64,000 nt of DNA from Theobroma cacao (taxonomy: Eukaryota > Streptophyta > Magnoliopsida > Malvales > Malvaceae): assembly GCF_000208745.1 (NCBI RefSeq), contig NC_030859.1, positions 20,266,915 to 20,330,914 of the forward strand, written 5' to 3'. Positions within the stretch are counted from its first letter, which is position 1, and the number at the start of each line of letters is the position of its first letter. Of this stretch, positions 25,401-37,699 are shown piece after piece. The notes beneath the pieces are model-generated. The model saw only the letters and a list, made by a program, of their open reading frames with translations, had not been told where the DNA came from and did no database searches. The position numbers and the translations under genes are program-made.

Positions 25401-26341
25401 TTAACAAGAGGCTGCAGAACAGAGAATAATGCTATGCTCCCCCATGCACATAAACTGTTTAATTAGTAGCAGACAAGTTCACTCCATTGATTCTCGTCTT
25501 TCATGCTTCCTAGTTCCTAACCCATATAAATTCTTCATAATGAATTGTTTTAATACCTCATAAAGACCAAAGCTCCATGTTAACCCCAGAAAACATCCTT
25601 TGGTTTTCCAGACTAAAATTGTTCTCAGGATTACTCCACTCTTGTACAGCTTAACACGTCCAATTCATCCTAGATCTCTAACATTAACCTCATTCCTGTG
25701 TTCAGTATCTTCTTTACCTAAACCCAAGACTCCTATTTTTCTTTCAACTCAAGCAAGAAAACCATTGAATTTTTAAGCAAGGAAATCCTAAGACCCATAG
25801 TTTTCCCATGATATCATTGCTAACCAAAAACGAAGATCTCATTGAATAATTCATCGAAAATGATGATAATTCATTATGGAAAATAAAAACCAGTACCCTA
25901 AGCACCCTCGTTAATTTGCTAATTTCATAACAATTTTTTTAAAAAAAAAATTCACTACAGTTACTATAATTGATGGTTGCATCACAATCCTAAGCAAAGA
26001 TATTTCCTTAAATAGAAACCTTGACAAGTGCACTTCAATTTTCATAGTGAATTAATTCGAGCTGAACTACAGAAAGATCCATGTGAAAACATAGACAGAA
26101 CACAAAAACAGAGCCAAAATAGCAAATTTTCAGTTAAATTTATTCCAAGTAAAATTATTTAAATTGAAAAAATATAAAATAAATTAAAAATGAAATTGAA
26201 TTCATATTTTCTGAAACAACATACTCAAAAAAAAATTAAAAAAAACAGAGTTATTTACAGAGCAAGAAAAGAAATTAAATTAAAATTAAAAAAAAAAGGA
26301 ACTTTAGATCTAATTACCTCTTCGTCGTTCCAATCAAACAT
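16482..26341 (-). CDS. LNK2: LNK2, night-light-inducible and clock-regulated coactivator
   Basis: LNK2 couples light to the circadian clock. LNK proteins are nuclear coactivators recruited by RVE8/RVE4 MYB factors to afternoon and evening genes. Eight coding exons join in frame: 26341-26318, 22411-22069, 21978-21849, 21267-20970, 20861-20772, 19645-18926, 18846-18692 and 16839-16482, giving 705 residues. Diagnostic motifs are MFDWNDEE plus LTNIIWGEDGESDDHIVP (1-26, across the 3.9-kb first intron), YSWANIGSFDDLDRIF (about 150-165), TPQEKIEKLRRRQQMQALLA (about 433-452), the RVE-binding-type C-terminal region with IRLCIRDSLFRLAQSAMQRHY (about 540-560) and DRTVAHLLFHRP (about 600-611). The order and content match Arabidopsis LNK2 better than LNK1. 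All introns are GT-AG; the exon 3 acceptor is a CAGCAG tandem site. The gene looks intact. Untranslated exons were not resolved. Confidence 0.93.
19742..19763. repeat. Poly-C tract in LNK2 intron 5
   Basis: About 20 consecutive C residues, interrupted once, followed by CACGGGGGGAAAAAAAAA. The transcribed strand therefore carries a long G run. It lies about 100 bp upstream (in transcript order) of the exon 6 acceptor. Its length is likely to vary between individuals, and the exact count may be affected by sequencing. Confidence 0.85.
23512..23576. repeat. Two-copy 32-bp tandem repeat in LNK2 intron 1
   Basis: The unit 'ccatcccaaatgtagcaggc' plus about 12 more bases occurs twice in tandem with one or two differences. 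No function is suggested. Confidence 0.7.
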
Positions 26342-26690
26342 TTCTAAAGAAACCGCAGCTAATCACAAATCCAATTCCAAATCTCGATTCAAAAGCACGT
26401 GCTGAAATTACTCCACACATCGCCAACTTCCCCAAAAACAAATACAAAAAAAAAGACCACTAAAACAAATGAAACATCACACAAAATTCAAACTGAAAAT
26501 TAAAAATATAAGTTACTTTTCGGATTTTTCTTTTTTTTTAGAATAAACAGAGGAATGCTAAATAAGCAATGAAGACGAAAGAGAGAAACAGTAAACAGAG
26601 GAAGGGAGAGAAAGTGAAAGAAAAAATATAATTTTCTTTTTTCTTTTTTTTTGGGGGGGAGGAAGAAGGTTAAGATGGTGGGACCTAGTC

Positions 26691-26736
26691 CACGTGACGT
26701 CACGTGGGAGCTGACTGGCCAAGAAGATGACACGTG
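26691..26736. promoter_or_regulatory. G-box cluster with a 16-bp palindrome in the LNK2 promoter/leader
   Basis: Positions 26691-26706 read CACGTGACGTCACGTG, a perfect palindrome in which two G-boxes (CACGTG) flank and share bases with TGACGTCA (CRE/C-box core). A third CACGTG (26731-26736) lies 24 bp further on. The cluster starts 350 bp upstream of the LNK2 start codon. G-boxes bind bZIP factors (HY5, ABFs) and bHLH factors (PIFs), which is consistent with a light-induced clock gene. The binding factor is inferred. An evening-element-like AAAATATCT lies farther off at 28093-28101. Confidence 0.7.
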
Positions 26737-29233
26737 TGAACAGGCGTGTCTGAAGATGTGGTCAGGAATGAGCCGATCTGTTGCTGACTCGTGATTGGTC
26801 TGCTTTGATTGCATTTCAATTTCATTTGCATTTCAGTTTCATTTTGACGAAAATAGTTTCAGTTCCTTTTTGGGTTAAATTGCAATTACACCCTTTGGCT
26901 TTTCACATCTTTGCATTTAGCACCCTATGATTTTTTTAATTGTGAAATGCTTGTGGTCTTAATTCATTTTCATAGAAAGTTAAGTCAATATTATATATAT
27001 ATTTATAAACACATCTTTGAAAATAATTAATATCAGAACCATATAATAACATTGAAACCAAATAAATAAGGGTGAGCAAACCGGTTCATTTATTTAAACT
27101 AAATTAACCTAATGTTGTTTAAAAGTTAATCTAACCAATTGAAAATTAAGTATTAACTAATTAATCAAATTAGCTCAATTAATTCAGTCTAAATCAAACT
27201 TAATTGAAACATTCGACTTTAAGCCCAATTTTCTTAATTTCATTTTTTTCTATGTTAATTACAAAGTATTAATGCCGTAAGCTTAATGCCATTAAAATGT
27301 TCCAACAAATATAGTTAAAAACATTATAATATTTCAAGAAATATAAATGAAAATAAATTGAAATATACCTATCTAAATACTTATAATCTTAAATCAATTA
27401 ATTTAGTTCAATAAAATAAAATTAAAATCAAAATCAATCGAACCCTATTCATTTCTGAATTAATCAAACCGTTACAAATTATTCGATTAATTTGGTTTTA
27501 ATAAAAAATTACTTACCCTTACGAATTCAATGTTAAAATGCAAATAAATCACGAACAAGACAAGAAAGACAAAAGTAAAAAGGGTATAAGCATAATTATT
27601 CATTTCTTCCCTGTCTTGCCTTTTGGAACTTTCACCTTTTCGTACATGAATTCTTAATTTGACTAGAAACTAGAAAGGTCTAGGGTTCATAAAGGTTAAA
27701 AAGGAAAAGAAAGTTCTAGGGTTAGTGGTAGTGGTAGTGGTAGTGGGCAATTTGCATGTCACTATCGTCGGTGGGATAAGGACCAAAGCTTTAACCCAAT
27801 GTCCTATAGTATCTAAATATCTAAATATATGTTATATTGTTATTATAGCTAAACATTGGGTTTTTCTCTTTGTGCTTTTTGGATACATATAGTGAAACAT
27901 TAGGTTATATAATTATTAGATTAAGGTCCACTAAACATCTTATCCAAAAAATAAAGATCCACATGTTGTTGTCTATTTGCAATCATCAGCATATTTATAT
28001 AATTTCGTACTGATCATAACTTATATAATATATTTGAGTGAAAGTATTTGACATTAATTAACCCATCCAAATATATACAAATACATGCTTTGAAAATATC
28101 TAATTTTATATAATTATATGATTTTTTTTCACTTTTTTGCATATAAATTTTGGGTAATTAGGGTTGGAAGGGGTGCCACAAAAATTGAAAAAAAAAATAA
28201 AAAAGAATAACTATGGAGTTTTTGTATGTTTTTTGCAAGTATAAACATATAGTGTAGATGAAGACAATTTCTCTATATTGATCTGTTTTGTCAGCCTTAT
28301 CCTATTAATTATCCATGTTGTATTATTATATGAATGATATAGTTGGAGTACTCTTGTTCTTTATACCAAAAATAGATAAACATATTCCAACATGTATGTT
28401 GTTTAATTATTCAATTATACCAACATGTATAATCATAGAGTATATTTTCTTATTTCCTAATTAAGCATATTTTTAAGGTTCTATGTTTAATATATTGTCT
28501 GTATATGGTATCACTTAATCATAGAGTATTATTTTATAAATATTTAAAAATAAATTTTATTTATTAACAAAGAGATAATATTTGATTCGTTCATAACGCA
28601 TGTCAGTAATAATTTCATTTTTGAATAAAATGAGAAAACTATAATAATTTCTTATTATTAATTTTTTTTTGTTGATTAAGCATACCTATGTTTAAAACTT
28701 AATAATTTTGAGGTATATATCACTGAATTTAGATGTAAAATAATTGGTTTTTTTTTTTTTACTTAAACATGTAACATTTTCTTTATTCATTCATTCATTT
28801 TATAAATTGTGATTAATGATGTATAAATGAAGTGTTAATTTTATTTTATTTATAATATTAAATATAATTATTTTTCAATTTATATCGTTTAGAAATAACA
28901 AATTGATTATTAAATTATGAATTAAAGCAAAAACGTATGGAATTGTTGAAATTAGTAAATACTTATAATATTTATTACAATTCTCGAAAAGTAGTAAATA
29001 TTGAAGAAAATAAATAAATAAGATATTTATGAGGATGCATAATGAAATATTAATTCATAAAAAATAAAAACATTGCTTTGATTTTCTTTTTTGTTTTTCA
29101 AAATTTGCAAAAAGAAAAATAAAAGGATTTACTTTTGGCCCTACGAAAGGGGCTGGACGTTAGAAAGTTGGGCTCCATTACGTTACGGCCTCGTTGGCCC
29201 ACAAAGGAAAATTCGAAAAAATTAATCCAAGTG
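26737..29233. other. AT-rich intergenic region, LNK2 distal promoter
   Basis: No open frame here looks coding. It includes a short (GGTAGT)n-like tract at about 27723-27746 and many A/T runs. An evening-element match (AAAATATCT) lies at 28093-28101, but a 9-mer of this composition is expected by chance in such AT-rich DNA. Confidence 0.5.
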
Positions 29234-29306
29234 CGACTCCACTGGGGATCGAACCCAGAATCTCTGGTTCCGTAGACCAGCGCCTTATCCATTGGGCCAT
29301 GGAGTC
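29234..29306 (-). tRNA. tRNA-Arg (anticodon ACG)
   Basis: The 73-nt gene folds as a standard cloverleaf. The acceptor stem GACTCCA pairs with TGGAGTC, and the discriminator base is G. The anticodon stem CTGGT/ACCAG encloses loop CTACGGA (anticodon ACG, reading CGN codons), and the T arm is CTGGG-TTCGATC-CCCAG. There is no intron. Both internal promoter boxes are present (TGGCCCAATGG in the D region and GGTTCGATCCC in the T arm). A T6 run 15-20 bp downstream on the minus strand fits a polymerase III terminator. The gene looks functional. Confidence 0.96.
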
Positions 29307-30501
29307 CTTATTGCTTAATGCCAAGATTATATACTGCTATTTTTTAACAATTTAAGTCCTTGTTTGTTTTAATTAAAGTATACAATAAATCCCTATATTA
29401 TACTATTTTTTTCAATTTAATCTCTCTATAAAAAATTTATTTAATTCAATCCCTATTCTTTACTATTTTATGTATTTTGATCCTTATGAGAAATTCTTCT
29501 TAAATTTGTTATAAGAGACACAAATGTAGCATTGATGTGGCCTTTAACGTACTAAACGGTGATGACTTGACATTGACATGTCAAAAATATTTTTTTTAAT
29601 ATCCTCATGCTGAAACAATGTTTTATTGAGGATGATATGTATACCCTTGTCCTTGTTTCTTTTTCATTTTCTCCTTTCTTTCTCTCTACCTTTTCCCTTT
29701 TTCTCTCTTGTTCCTTTCAAGCCCAAAATCTAGTGGGTTGCTGCTCAGATTTCGATCATAGCATGAAAATACTTAGTGTTTCTGTCAGCTTCCTTAACTC
29801 ATTTAACTCTAGATTTTCATTACTAACACTATGTTATAAAAGTTTTTTTTTTCTCATTTTCCTTAATTTTTTTATCTCTCTCTTCTTGATATGCCTCTCA
29901 ACCCTTCTCTCTTTAAGCCAAAATTGAAAATATTTTTTCAATAATTTTTTCTTTTAATAATTAAATTGACTTGATACATTAAGAAGCTAAAAATAGCTTA
30001 CAGTTTAACACTTTTTCAATGAATATATTTAGTGATTTTAACATTGAATTATAATAACAATTAAATCATTAAAAATTTTAATTTTTTATCAGTTTGAAAA
30101 ATTTCAATAGTTTATCAAACATTCCCTAAAGTTGGAATTTGTGAAGTTGCCACATAAAATTAAGTAAATGAAAAGTAAAACAAAAAAAATGCTAAATTGA
30201 TTAAACTCAATGAGTAGGTCAATGATATATCAAAATTTCATAAAAAATTTAATTAATAAGTGATGAATGAGAAGAACTTACCATAATTTGTACTTAAATT
30301 AACACTTATTAAAACTATATATATAGAGAGAGAAACTTCATGACCTTTACTTGAATCTTGCCTTAATATTAAGATAAATAAAAATTATGAATATAAATAA
30401 GTAGAAGAAAATCGCCTAAAACCCTTCGCTTGTGTTGCCTTCATTCTTATTCTTGAAGAATCCTCCAAGAAAAAGAGAAAGAAAAAGAAACGAGAAAGTT
30501 G
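29307..30501. other. Intergenic, AT-rich, with a repeat-like segment
   Basis: The segment at about 29340-29590 has phrases such as 'aatccctat' and 'tttaatctctctat' ending in 'gatgtggcc...gacttgacattgacatgtc'. The same texture occurs at 57970-58530, so it is probably an old half-copy of a dispersed non-autonomous repeat. No gene is visible. Confidence 0.4.
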
Positions 30502-31560
30502 ATGGCTCATGAACAAGAAAATCATCCTCTCAACCCTCAATTCCTTTAGAATCAGAAGCTTACAAGATCATTGATGATATTGAGGTTTGTTTTAGTGCTA
30601 AAGTTTACAAAGTCGAATGTGTTCGCTTGGATTCAACTGTTGTTGCCATCAAATTTATTGATCTTGACTAGTGTTCCAAGGCTGATTTCGACAAAAATAT
30701 TTAACATGAAATTGAGATTATGTCGTTTCCTCCTCACCCTAATATCCTCAACGCTCATTGATCCTTCACCATTGATGACCAACATTTTTGGGTGGTGATG
30801 CCTTTTATGTCTGTTGGTTTCTTGCAATCCATAATTTCATCGTCTTTCCCCAATGGCTTATTAAAGCAGTGCATTGCCATTGCTTTCAAAGAAACCCTAT
30901 ATGTATTGTCGTATCCTTACAACCAAGGGCTTTTTCATAGACATATTAAGGCTGGCAACATTTTGATGGACTTAAAAGTGTGTGCTAAGCTTGTGAATTT
31001 TGGGGTTTTCAGCTCACTGCTGATGCACACTAACGTGACGGGAACACCATATTAGTTAGCCCTAGAGGTGGTCCATTACTCGCATATAGGATATAGTTTC
31101 AAGGTTGATATATGGTCTTTTGGTATAATCGTGTTTGAATTAGCCCATGGAAAGCCTCCTTTATCTCATCTACCTCCTTCAAAGTCTTTAATTAAGAAGA
31201 TTAAAGAGAGGTTTAGAGTTTCTAATTACAAAAATAATAGCAAGAAAGTTAAGAGCAACAAGTTTTCCAAGGCATTTAATGATATGGTTGCTTCATATCT
31301 TGATCAAGATCCTACAAAGTGACACTCGATAGTAGAACTTTTGAAAAATTCTTTTTTTAAGAGTTATGGAGGTTCGAAATTTCTTGAGAAGTATGTGCTG
31401 TAAGGATTGCCTAGTGTTGAAGAAAGGTTCAAGGTAAGCAAGATTCCTAGGAAAAGTGTTGATGTTGATGAGGAGTCAAGGTCTCAACTTGTTGAACATA
31501 CAAGGATTAATGGGTGTAAGTTCAATGAAGATGGGTTCAATCTTGAACCCCGTATTCCCT
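30502..31560 (+). pseudogene. STE20/BLUS1-like protein kinase, intronless pseudogene
   Basis: One plus-strand frame, with an early frameshift near 30545, covers nearly a whole kinase domain of the STE20-related BLUS1/OSR1 type: YKIIDDIEVCFSAKVYKV (glycine-loop region), [71 protein letters not shown] and a downstream SKFLEKYVL. At least six in-frame stops interrupt it. Key residues are lost: the catalytic HRD is HRH and the metal-binding DFG is NFG. Active plant relatives have many introns, but none are needed here, so it is probably a retrocopy. I saw no clear poly-A tail or target duplication. Confidence 0.85.
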
Positions 31561-33239
31561 GATGAATCAAAAGAAGATTCAATTAGTTTTGGTGGCCAAA
31601 CGATCATTGCAAAAAGATAGGGGAGGCAAATGGATCAAGTAACTCTGAGGGGACAAATTTGAATTCATCAAAGGGGTTAAGTACGGAGGAGATGAAAAAG
31701 AGTCTAGCATTGAGGGAATTACAGGGATGATCAACCTGGAGTTGAAGGCATTGTTAATACAGACTAATAAATAAAACATGAAATCCCAATTAATATTAAA
31801 GTGATATGTTAATGATGGGCTTTGCACGTCAAGTTGGGTCAATGTGAGATAAACCAATTTGCATGTGTTTTGGAGTTGATATCTAAGGTTTAATTACATA
31901 AAATCTAAGTGCTTTGCAACCGATTTTGAAAAAACTCAAAATGGGTTAGGAATAAGTTTTTGAAATTAATTCTCTTGAAGATTGATCTCGGTTTTGTAGT
32001 TTTTGTTTTTGGAGTTTTTTTTTTTTTTGCTCAGCAAAAATAGATTGGTTGAAGTCAAAAAAGAATCTAGAAAATTGACTCATATTGTAAGCATTGCCGC
32101 ATGATGTAAGCATTGCCATTCCACTCAATATCTCATATGGCTGGAATATTTTTCATTTGTTAAAGAATCAAGAGTCATGTATTTTTTTTTTGTCAATTTA
32201 CTCTCTATATTCACAATTTGATCAATTCAATCCTTTAATTTTTAAAATTTGAACAATTTCATCCCTCCCCTCCCCTACCCTAAGTAGGTGGAAATTTATT
32301 AAAAATACCAAACTTACAAATACAGCTTAAACCCGAGCTGAGCTGGATGCATTTGAATCTTTATATGCAACAAATTATGAGATAAATTAATGATAATGTC
32401 CAATGCAAGATTACTAGCAATCTTCCCAAATGCTCATTTAAATAATTCCATTTAAGATTCTCCTCCCCTGAGTTTGACAATTATCAATGTGCCTAATAAC
32501 ATTGTTTGATTCATTTCTGTGAATGCACCAAAACCCAATGATGAACAACCAGGGCTTGAAAAGAAAACAATGTGCAAGCAAACACAAGTTCATCTATGCA
32601 CCAACATAACCACACACCCTTGAATTCAACTGCAAACGACATACCAAACAACATTAGCCATATTTGGATTCAGTAACAATGTAACCAACCAGAGTCCTAC
32701 TTGAAAGTAAGTAACATTGGCAGACAGCTTGACCTGGGTTGTTGTTATGTGCAAGATGCATAGGTTTCGAGTTTTGTTTTGTATCTAGGGTCTTGAAGGA
32801 GTATTGGAGGTGTATACTCACCATCAATGTAAGGGTATATTGCCCAATACCTCTCTTTGTGGGATGTTTTGGTTTCTGTTGGTCCCCATAGAAGGCATAA
32901 ATTCATTTTTTTTTTCTAATGAAAGCAACTTGATAATTAAAAAATAAAAAACATGTAATTGTTTTGGTTGGTAGTCAAGGATGTTTCAAGCTGGCATGAT
33001 AAATAGACAGACTTGATACATACTCCAAACTTTCCTACTTCCTTTCACATTACTAACTATTTCTTCACAGAGCAGAGGTTCAAATTCTGTATATAATTAT
33101 TTGGGGAAACCATTTTTCCATTTTAAAATTTAAAATTTTCTGTAAACAGGACATCTATTACAAATGCTGTTCAAACTGTAATTACATGCAAGAACTAGGA
33201 AACAAGTGATTTTGCTGAGAGCTAGCTAGAAAAAACCTA
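31561..33239. other. Intergenic, no gene recognised
   Basis: The first 200 bases may be a decayed continuation of the kinase retrocopy. The remainder is AT-rich with simple A/T runs. No open frame has recognisable protein features. Confidence 0.4.
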
Positions 33240-34358
33240 TGGTGTCAACTCAAAACCTACTTGCCACATTTACAATTGCTGCTATCTTCTTTGAGAGTTC
33301 TACCTTATCAACACCTACAAATTTATCCACTTATCGTCCATCTTTAAGAAAAAAGAATGTAGAAGTAGCATTGATATCCGATGAAGTAACTCTTTTTCGT
33401 AATACTGCCTTCACAATACTTTCAGCAAGTCTATTTCAGCTTTTTCGTATTTTTCAAGTACATCAGTTAATGGTGTACCCACTCTCCTATGAAATGCAAT
33501 CAGTCCATTGTAGGTAATATTGATTATTTTAATTCTTTTCGAATTTAAAAGGAATCATAGTGTCCTTTGGTGAAATATCTAATGTGGCAAATGCAGCTAT
33601 CACATGCTCACTCAAATCATCACGTGCTTTTAAAGGATATAAACAATTAGCTCTAAGCAAGTCTTGAAATAGATCAAATACTACTTTTAATTCTTTGAAA
33701 GTCTTTTCCTTTAATTGATCGAGTGCATGCCAAGCATCATCTCTTGCATTTTATAGTCTCTCCCTCTTCCTCCGCGGTGTCTCATCTTCATCTCTAACTC
33801 CACCTCCATCTCTAGCTCCGTCTTTGTCTCCGTCAACTCCAGTGCCAACTCCAACTCCGATGTCTCTATAGACATCAACTCCCAAGTCCCTGTCCATAAT
33901 GGGAATACCACCATCTCCATCATCTGGAATACCAACTCCATCTCCCCTTCCCCTCCTTCTACAACACTAGCTCCCTCCTCCTCCCCTCCTTCTACTTTGA
34001 TGGGTGCACTGAATATTTCAATGCCATGAAATTTGACTCGACGAAACCAAGGCTAGCAAGCATGAGCACCACGACCACCACGACCACGCGCATGACCACG
34101 AGCTGGTCTTTCTTCTTGTAGGCCTCCTCGTCGAGGGACAAGTATGTTCTGACCGTTTTTCTCCTCAATGGTGAGGTGTCGTACGGGAAGAATTGCCTGG
34201 AAAGCCATATTAGCGCCTTGAAAAATCACATCTCTACAGTTGTCATGTAGAGCTAACAATTGAGCTAGCTTTGTAATGTGAAGTTCAGCACGTTCAATTT
34301 CCAACCTTCCAATGGTCGGAACATTATCGGCATCGAAAATAGGAGCTGCGACATCCAT
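33240..34358 (-). pseudogene. Unrecognised decayed coding unit on the minus strand
   Basis: Several minus-strand frames follow each other. At 34358-34053 a 101-residue frame starts MDVAAPIFDADNVPTIGRLE and ends in an Arg/Gly-rich tail. At 33941-33711 there is a low-complexity Glu/Leu/Met stretch encoded by CTCCA-type repeats. At about 33740-33540 is a 60-residue stretch containing HALDQLKEKTFKELKVVFDL and LSEHVIAAFATLDISPKD. At about 33520-33400 is one containing FHRRVGTPLTDVLEKYEKAE. Their shared strand and protein-like composition suggest one gene, broken by stops and frame changes or by introns. I do not recognise the family; a transposon-encoded protein is possible. Confidence 0.35.
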
Positions 34359-35202
34359 GAGGAAAAAGTATTTTTAGAGAGAGCCTTAGGTTACAAGAAG
34401 TCTCGTTTTTGGAGTGTTTTGATGTATGAGTTTTGTAAAATTGAAGTCTAATTAAGTTTTAGTTAGTTTAATTGCATAAAAAACGAGCTAAAAAATTGGA
34501 AAATCTAGAGAAAATCTCAAAATAGACCTTACGGAGTATGTTCTCTTCTAAAACATGTTAAAAATGTGTGAAAAATGTGCTAAAAATGTGCAAAAGATGG
34601 CGTGTGTGGCACGTGTGGGTTTTAAGGAGGTTCGATTTCGTTTTCGTTTTTTTTTAAAGCCTTAGAATTTTAATTCTGAATTCTTGGATATTTTTTCAAA
34701 ATTTTTATATGGCTTAAAATATTATTATTTAATATTTGTGCATTTTTATGTATTTTCTCTAATTTATATGTATGTATTTTGCGAATTTGTTTTATTATAA
34801 AATATTTTCGCATGTTGAGAGTCTATTGGCATTGTGTACTCTCTTTAGATTAGTCTCATATTTTGTGTACTCTCAGGTTGAAATTATGTGCATAATTTAG
34901 AGACTGTATTGCATTTATGTGAAAAGTTCAATATCTTAAGTTTTAATGCAGCGCATATACTTTAAGATCAAATGAGATACATCTAAGCTTAGTATCTCAG
35001 TTGGAATGCTCTATTGCATACATTGGATTGAGTATGCAAATAAAGGACTTTGCGTAACTCGTACATTCCCGGTTTGAGAAAATTTTTTATTAATTGATAT
35101 AAGTATTTGATTGTCAAAATGACTCATTTACTGATATTAATGGATTATTTTCTTAAGTACCTATTAGGGGATGGTCTTTAAATTGCCTTATACAATTGCC
35201 TA

Positions 35203-35458
35203 CACAAAAGAGTTATTGTGTGAAGCAACTTAGAGTGGGACATGAAGTATCATAATTGAGGATATACCGGTCTAGAGGTTTATTTGCCCAAAAGGGATAG
35301 ATTTTTTGAAAAGTAGCTAGGATGTTCTGCACAAAGGAGTTATTGTGTGGAGCAACTTAGAGTGGAGCATGAAATATCATAATTGAGGGAATACCGGTCT
35401 AAAAGGTCTATATGCCCAAAGGGGATAGATTTTTCGAAAAATAGCTAGGATATTCTCA
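35203..35458. repeat. Two-copy 127-bp tandem repeat, possibly in a copia LTR
   Basis: The segment starting 'cacaaaagagttattgtgtg' at 35203 recurs from 35330 with about 90% identity. The surroundings (34370-35700) look like the LTR or leader of the copia element whose genes follow on the plus strand. Confidence 0.8.
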
Positions 35459-36079
35459 TATTAGTTTTACGTGGAGAGTGCCTATTAGCATGTCATATTC
35501 TTTGCTCAAAAGGGAGTCTATGGTGATGCACATGGACTCTTTGGTTATCTTAGTACATTATGAATTGTTGCTAATTATTTTGTTATTGCCTATTGACTAA
35601 AAATTGTATTTCTTGTCTTGAATAGTGAACTTTTCTATTTAAATTTTTTAAGTCACCTTTTCTGTTAATAAAAGACTTAGCCACCATGAGATTTTGAGTA
35701 GATAAACCTTAAGGATTAGAAAAGTAATGTGGATTAGTTTGTCATTTATACATACATAGATCTATCTATGAATATAGATAAGCATCTATAATATATTGTT
35801 GAAAGTTTTTTGAATGATAAGAAAACCTTTGAGGCATGAGAGAGATCTAATAAATTTTGTCTACTTGTTGTTAAAAGGTTTATCCTTGCATACCTATTAA
35901 GTGGATTTCTTGATATTACTAAAATAAAGGAGTTCTCCACTATAGTAGCACTAAGGTGTAGGGTGTCATCAAATGTTGAAATTGACAGTTTTTTGGAAGG
36001 ACTTTATTCCATGAGTTATGATGGGATAAGAAGATTTAAGATGTACATTATTAAGATGCTCCACTAAATTTAATACCTA

Positions 36080-37370
36080 AAAAGTTTAAGGATAAAAGAA
36101 AGAATCTAGTCAATCTGTGAGTTTAATAGTACCTAAAATTGTCTCAAGAAGGAACATAAATATGTTGTTTGCAAAGAAAAGAGATATAAGAAAGAAGATT
36201 GTCTTAAGTATAAGATTCAGCTAGAAAGCATAAACTTAAAGAGATCAATAAGTAAGAGAAAGCCAAATAAGGAGAAGTCTAGAGTCATGATTAGAGGTGG
36301 AAGTTGAATTTGTAAGATCAGTTTGTTGAAATTTAGTTTCAATTTCTTTATTAGACACTACTAGTTGAATTTTGAAATAAAGATTACATTATTAAGATAA
36401 TTAATGATTCAAATTGTATTAGCTTATGTTCTTTGACTCATATATTATATAGATTGTATTTAGTTCCTATTAATATTATTGCCACCTTGTATTATGTTGA
36501 AAGGGTTGCCAAAAGACCCTACATAAAAAAACATCTTCCATGTTGCGGCATAAAAGACTTTGCTACATTTCCAAAGAAAGGGTAGAAAGATTGATAAAGG
36601 ATAACATCTTGCCTACTTCTATTTTTGATGACCTAGAGACATGTGTTGATTGTTGTAGGGATAAGATGACCAAGATAAATGCAAGAGATCAAATGGAAAG
36701 TTTTGATTTATTAGAACTCACCTACATTGACATAAATGGACCATGTACCCTTACTATCGCTAGTTATAGATATTTGAGGCATTTATTAATGATTTTACTC
36801 ATTATGATTATAATGTTCAACTATTTCTTGATGAGATCCCTCAACATTAGTATGTTGTATAATAGATGCCACAAAAGAGATCCACAAGGGTAAGGAAGTC
36901 TACTCTTTCCTTAGACATCTACGAATTCTATCTTTAAAACGGTGATTATGATATTGGCCATGTAATATATCTAGTAGCTTTTTTAGAAGTTGTTTTAACT
37001 CTTAAATTAGATCTGTGGTGAGATGTAATGAAGGATAAGACACAATCTATACTATACACTAGTTTTTGAGAGCTTGTTGAGCTAAGTAATGGTTGCAACC
37101 TCATTAGTTGTAAACAAGTATACAAGACTAAGAAAAATTCTAAAAGAAAGGTTGAAAGGTTTAAACCAAAAGTTAGTTGTCAAAGTTTTTAATTACAATT
37201 TTTTTTTTTGTTGAATCCTACTAGGTTATTGTTTAGAGTCTTTATGGCATTAGTAGTTCATTATTATTTAGAACCATACTAGATAAATGTTATGATTGCC
37301 TTTTTAATTGAAAATCTTATTGAAAAGATTTATATGTTGCAACCTAAAGAATTCGAAAAAAAAAAAGATC
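36080..37370 (+). mobile_element. Ty1/copia gag-pol remnant
   Basis: Plus-strand fragments occur in the correct copia order. A decayed zinc-knuckle region (about 36140-36215; VCKEKRYKKEDCLKYK) is followed by the GAG-pre-integrase domain (36540-36700; LCYISKERVERLIKDNILP and TCVDCCRDKMTK) and the start of integrase (LLELTYIDINGPC). Reverse transcriptase pieces come next: ELVELSNGCNLISCK and VYKTKKNSKRKVERFK near 37070-37165, and ENLIEKIYMLQPKEFE near 37310-37355. Most of integrase is deleted and many stops are present. The LTRs could not be delimited; the tandem repeat at 35203-35458 may lie in the 5' LTR. Confidence 0.75.
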
Positions 37371-37699
37371 ATATTGTGTGAAGACCTAAAAGTCTATTTA
37401 TGGGTTTTAATAATTTTTTTGCTAGTGATATCTTAAATTTGATGATGGCTGATGCAAAGTCACATAGTCTAACATTTTTGTTGGTGGATGATGCAAAGAC
37501 TCGTAAAAAGGTGCTTTTAGGACTAGTTCCATTTAGTCATTCCTCATGTCGAAATGCAATAGATTGACCATCACCTACAATAATTCCAAAGTTTGTTGAA
37601 AGCTACAAGAAAAATTTATTAGTAGGCACAAGTGGAGAAATTATATTTTTCCAAAGATTAGAGTTTTTATTATTGATAATAGCGTCGGGTAAAAAAGGC

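Noticed and set aside
28093..28101. AAAATATCT evening element as a firm LNK2 regulatory site
   Set aside because: 1.75 kb upstream in very AT-rich DNA, where such a 9-mer is expected by chance; mentioned only as a weak note.
34053..34358. 101-codon frame with an Arg/Gly-rich tail as an intact RNA-binding protein gene
   Set aside because: Too short, no RNA-binding fold visible, and surrounded by decayed frames on the same strand; treated as part of an unknown remnant.
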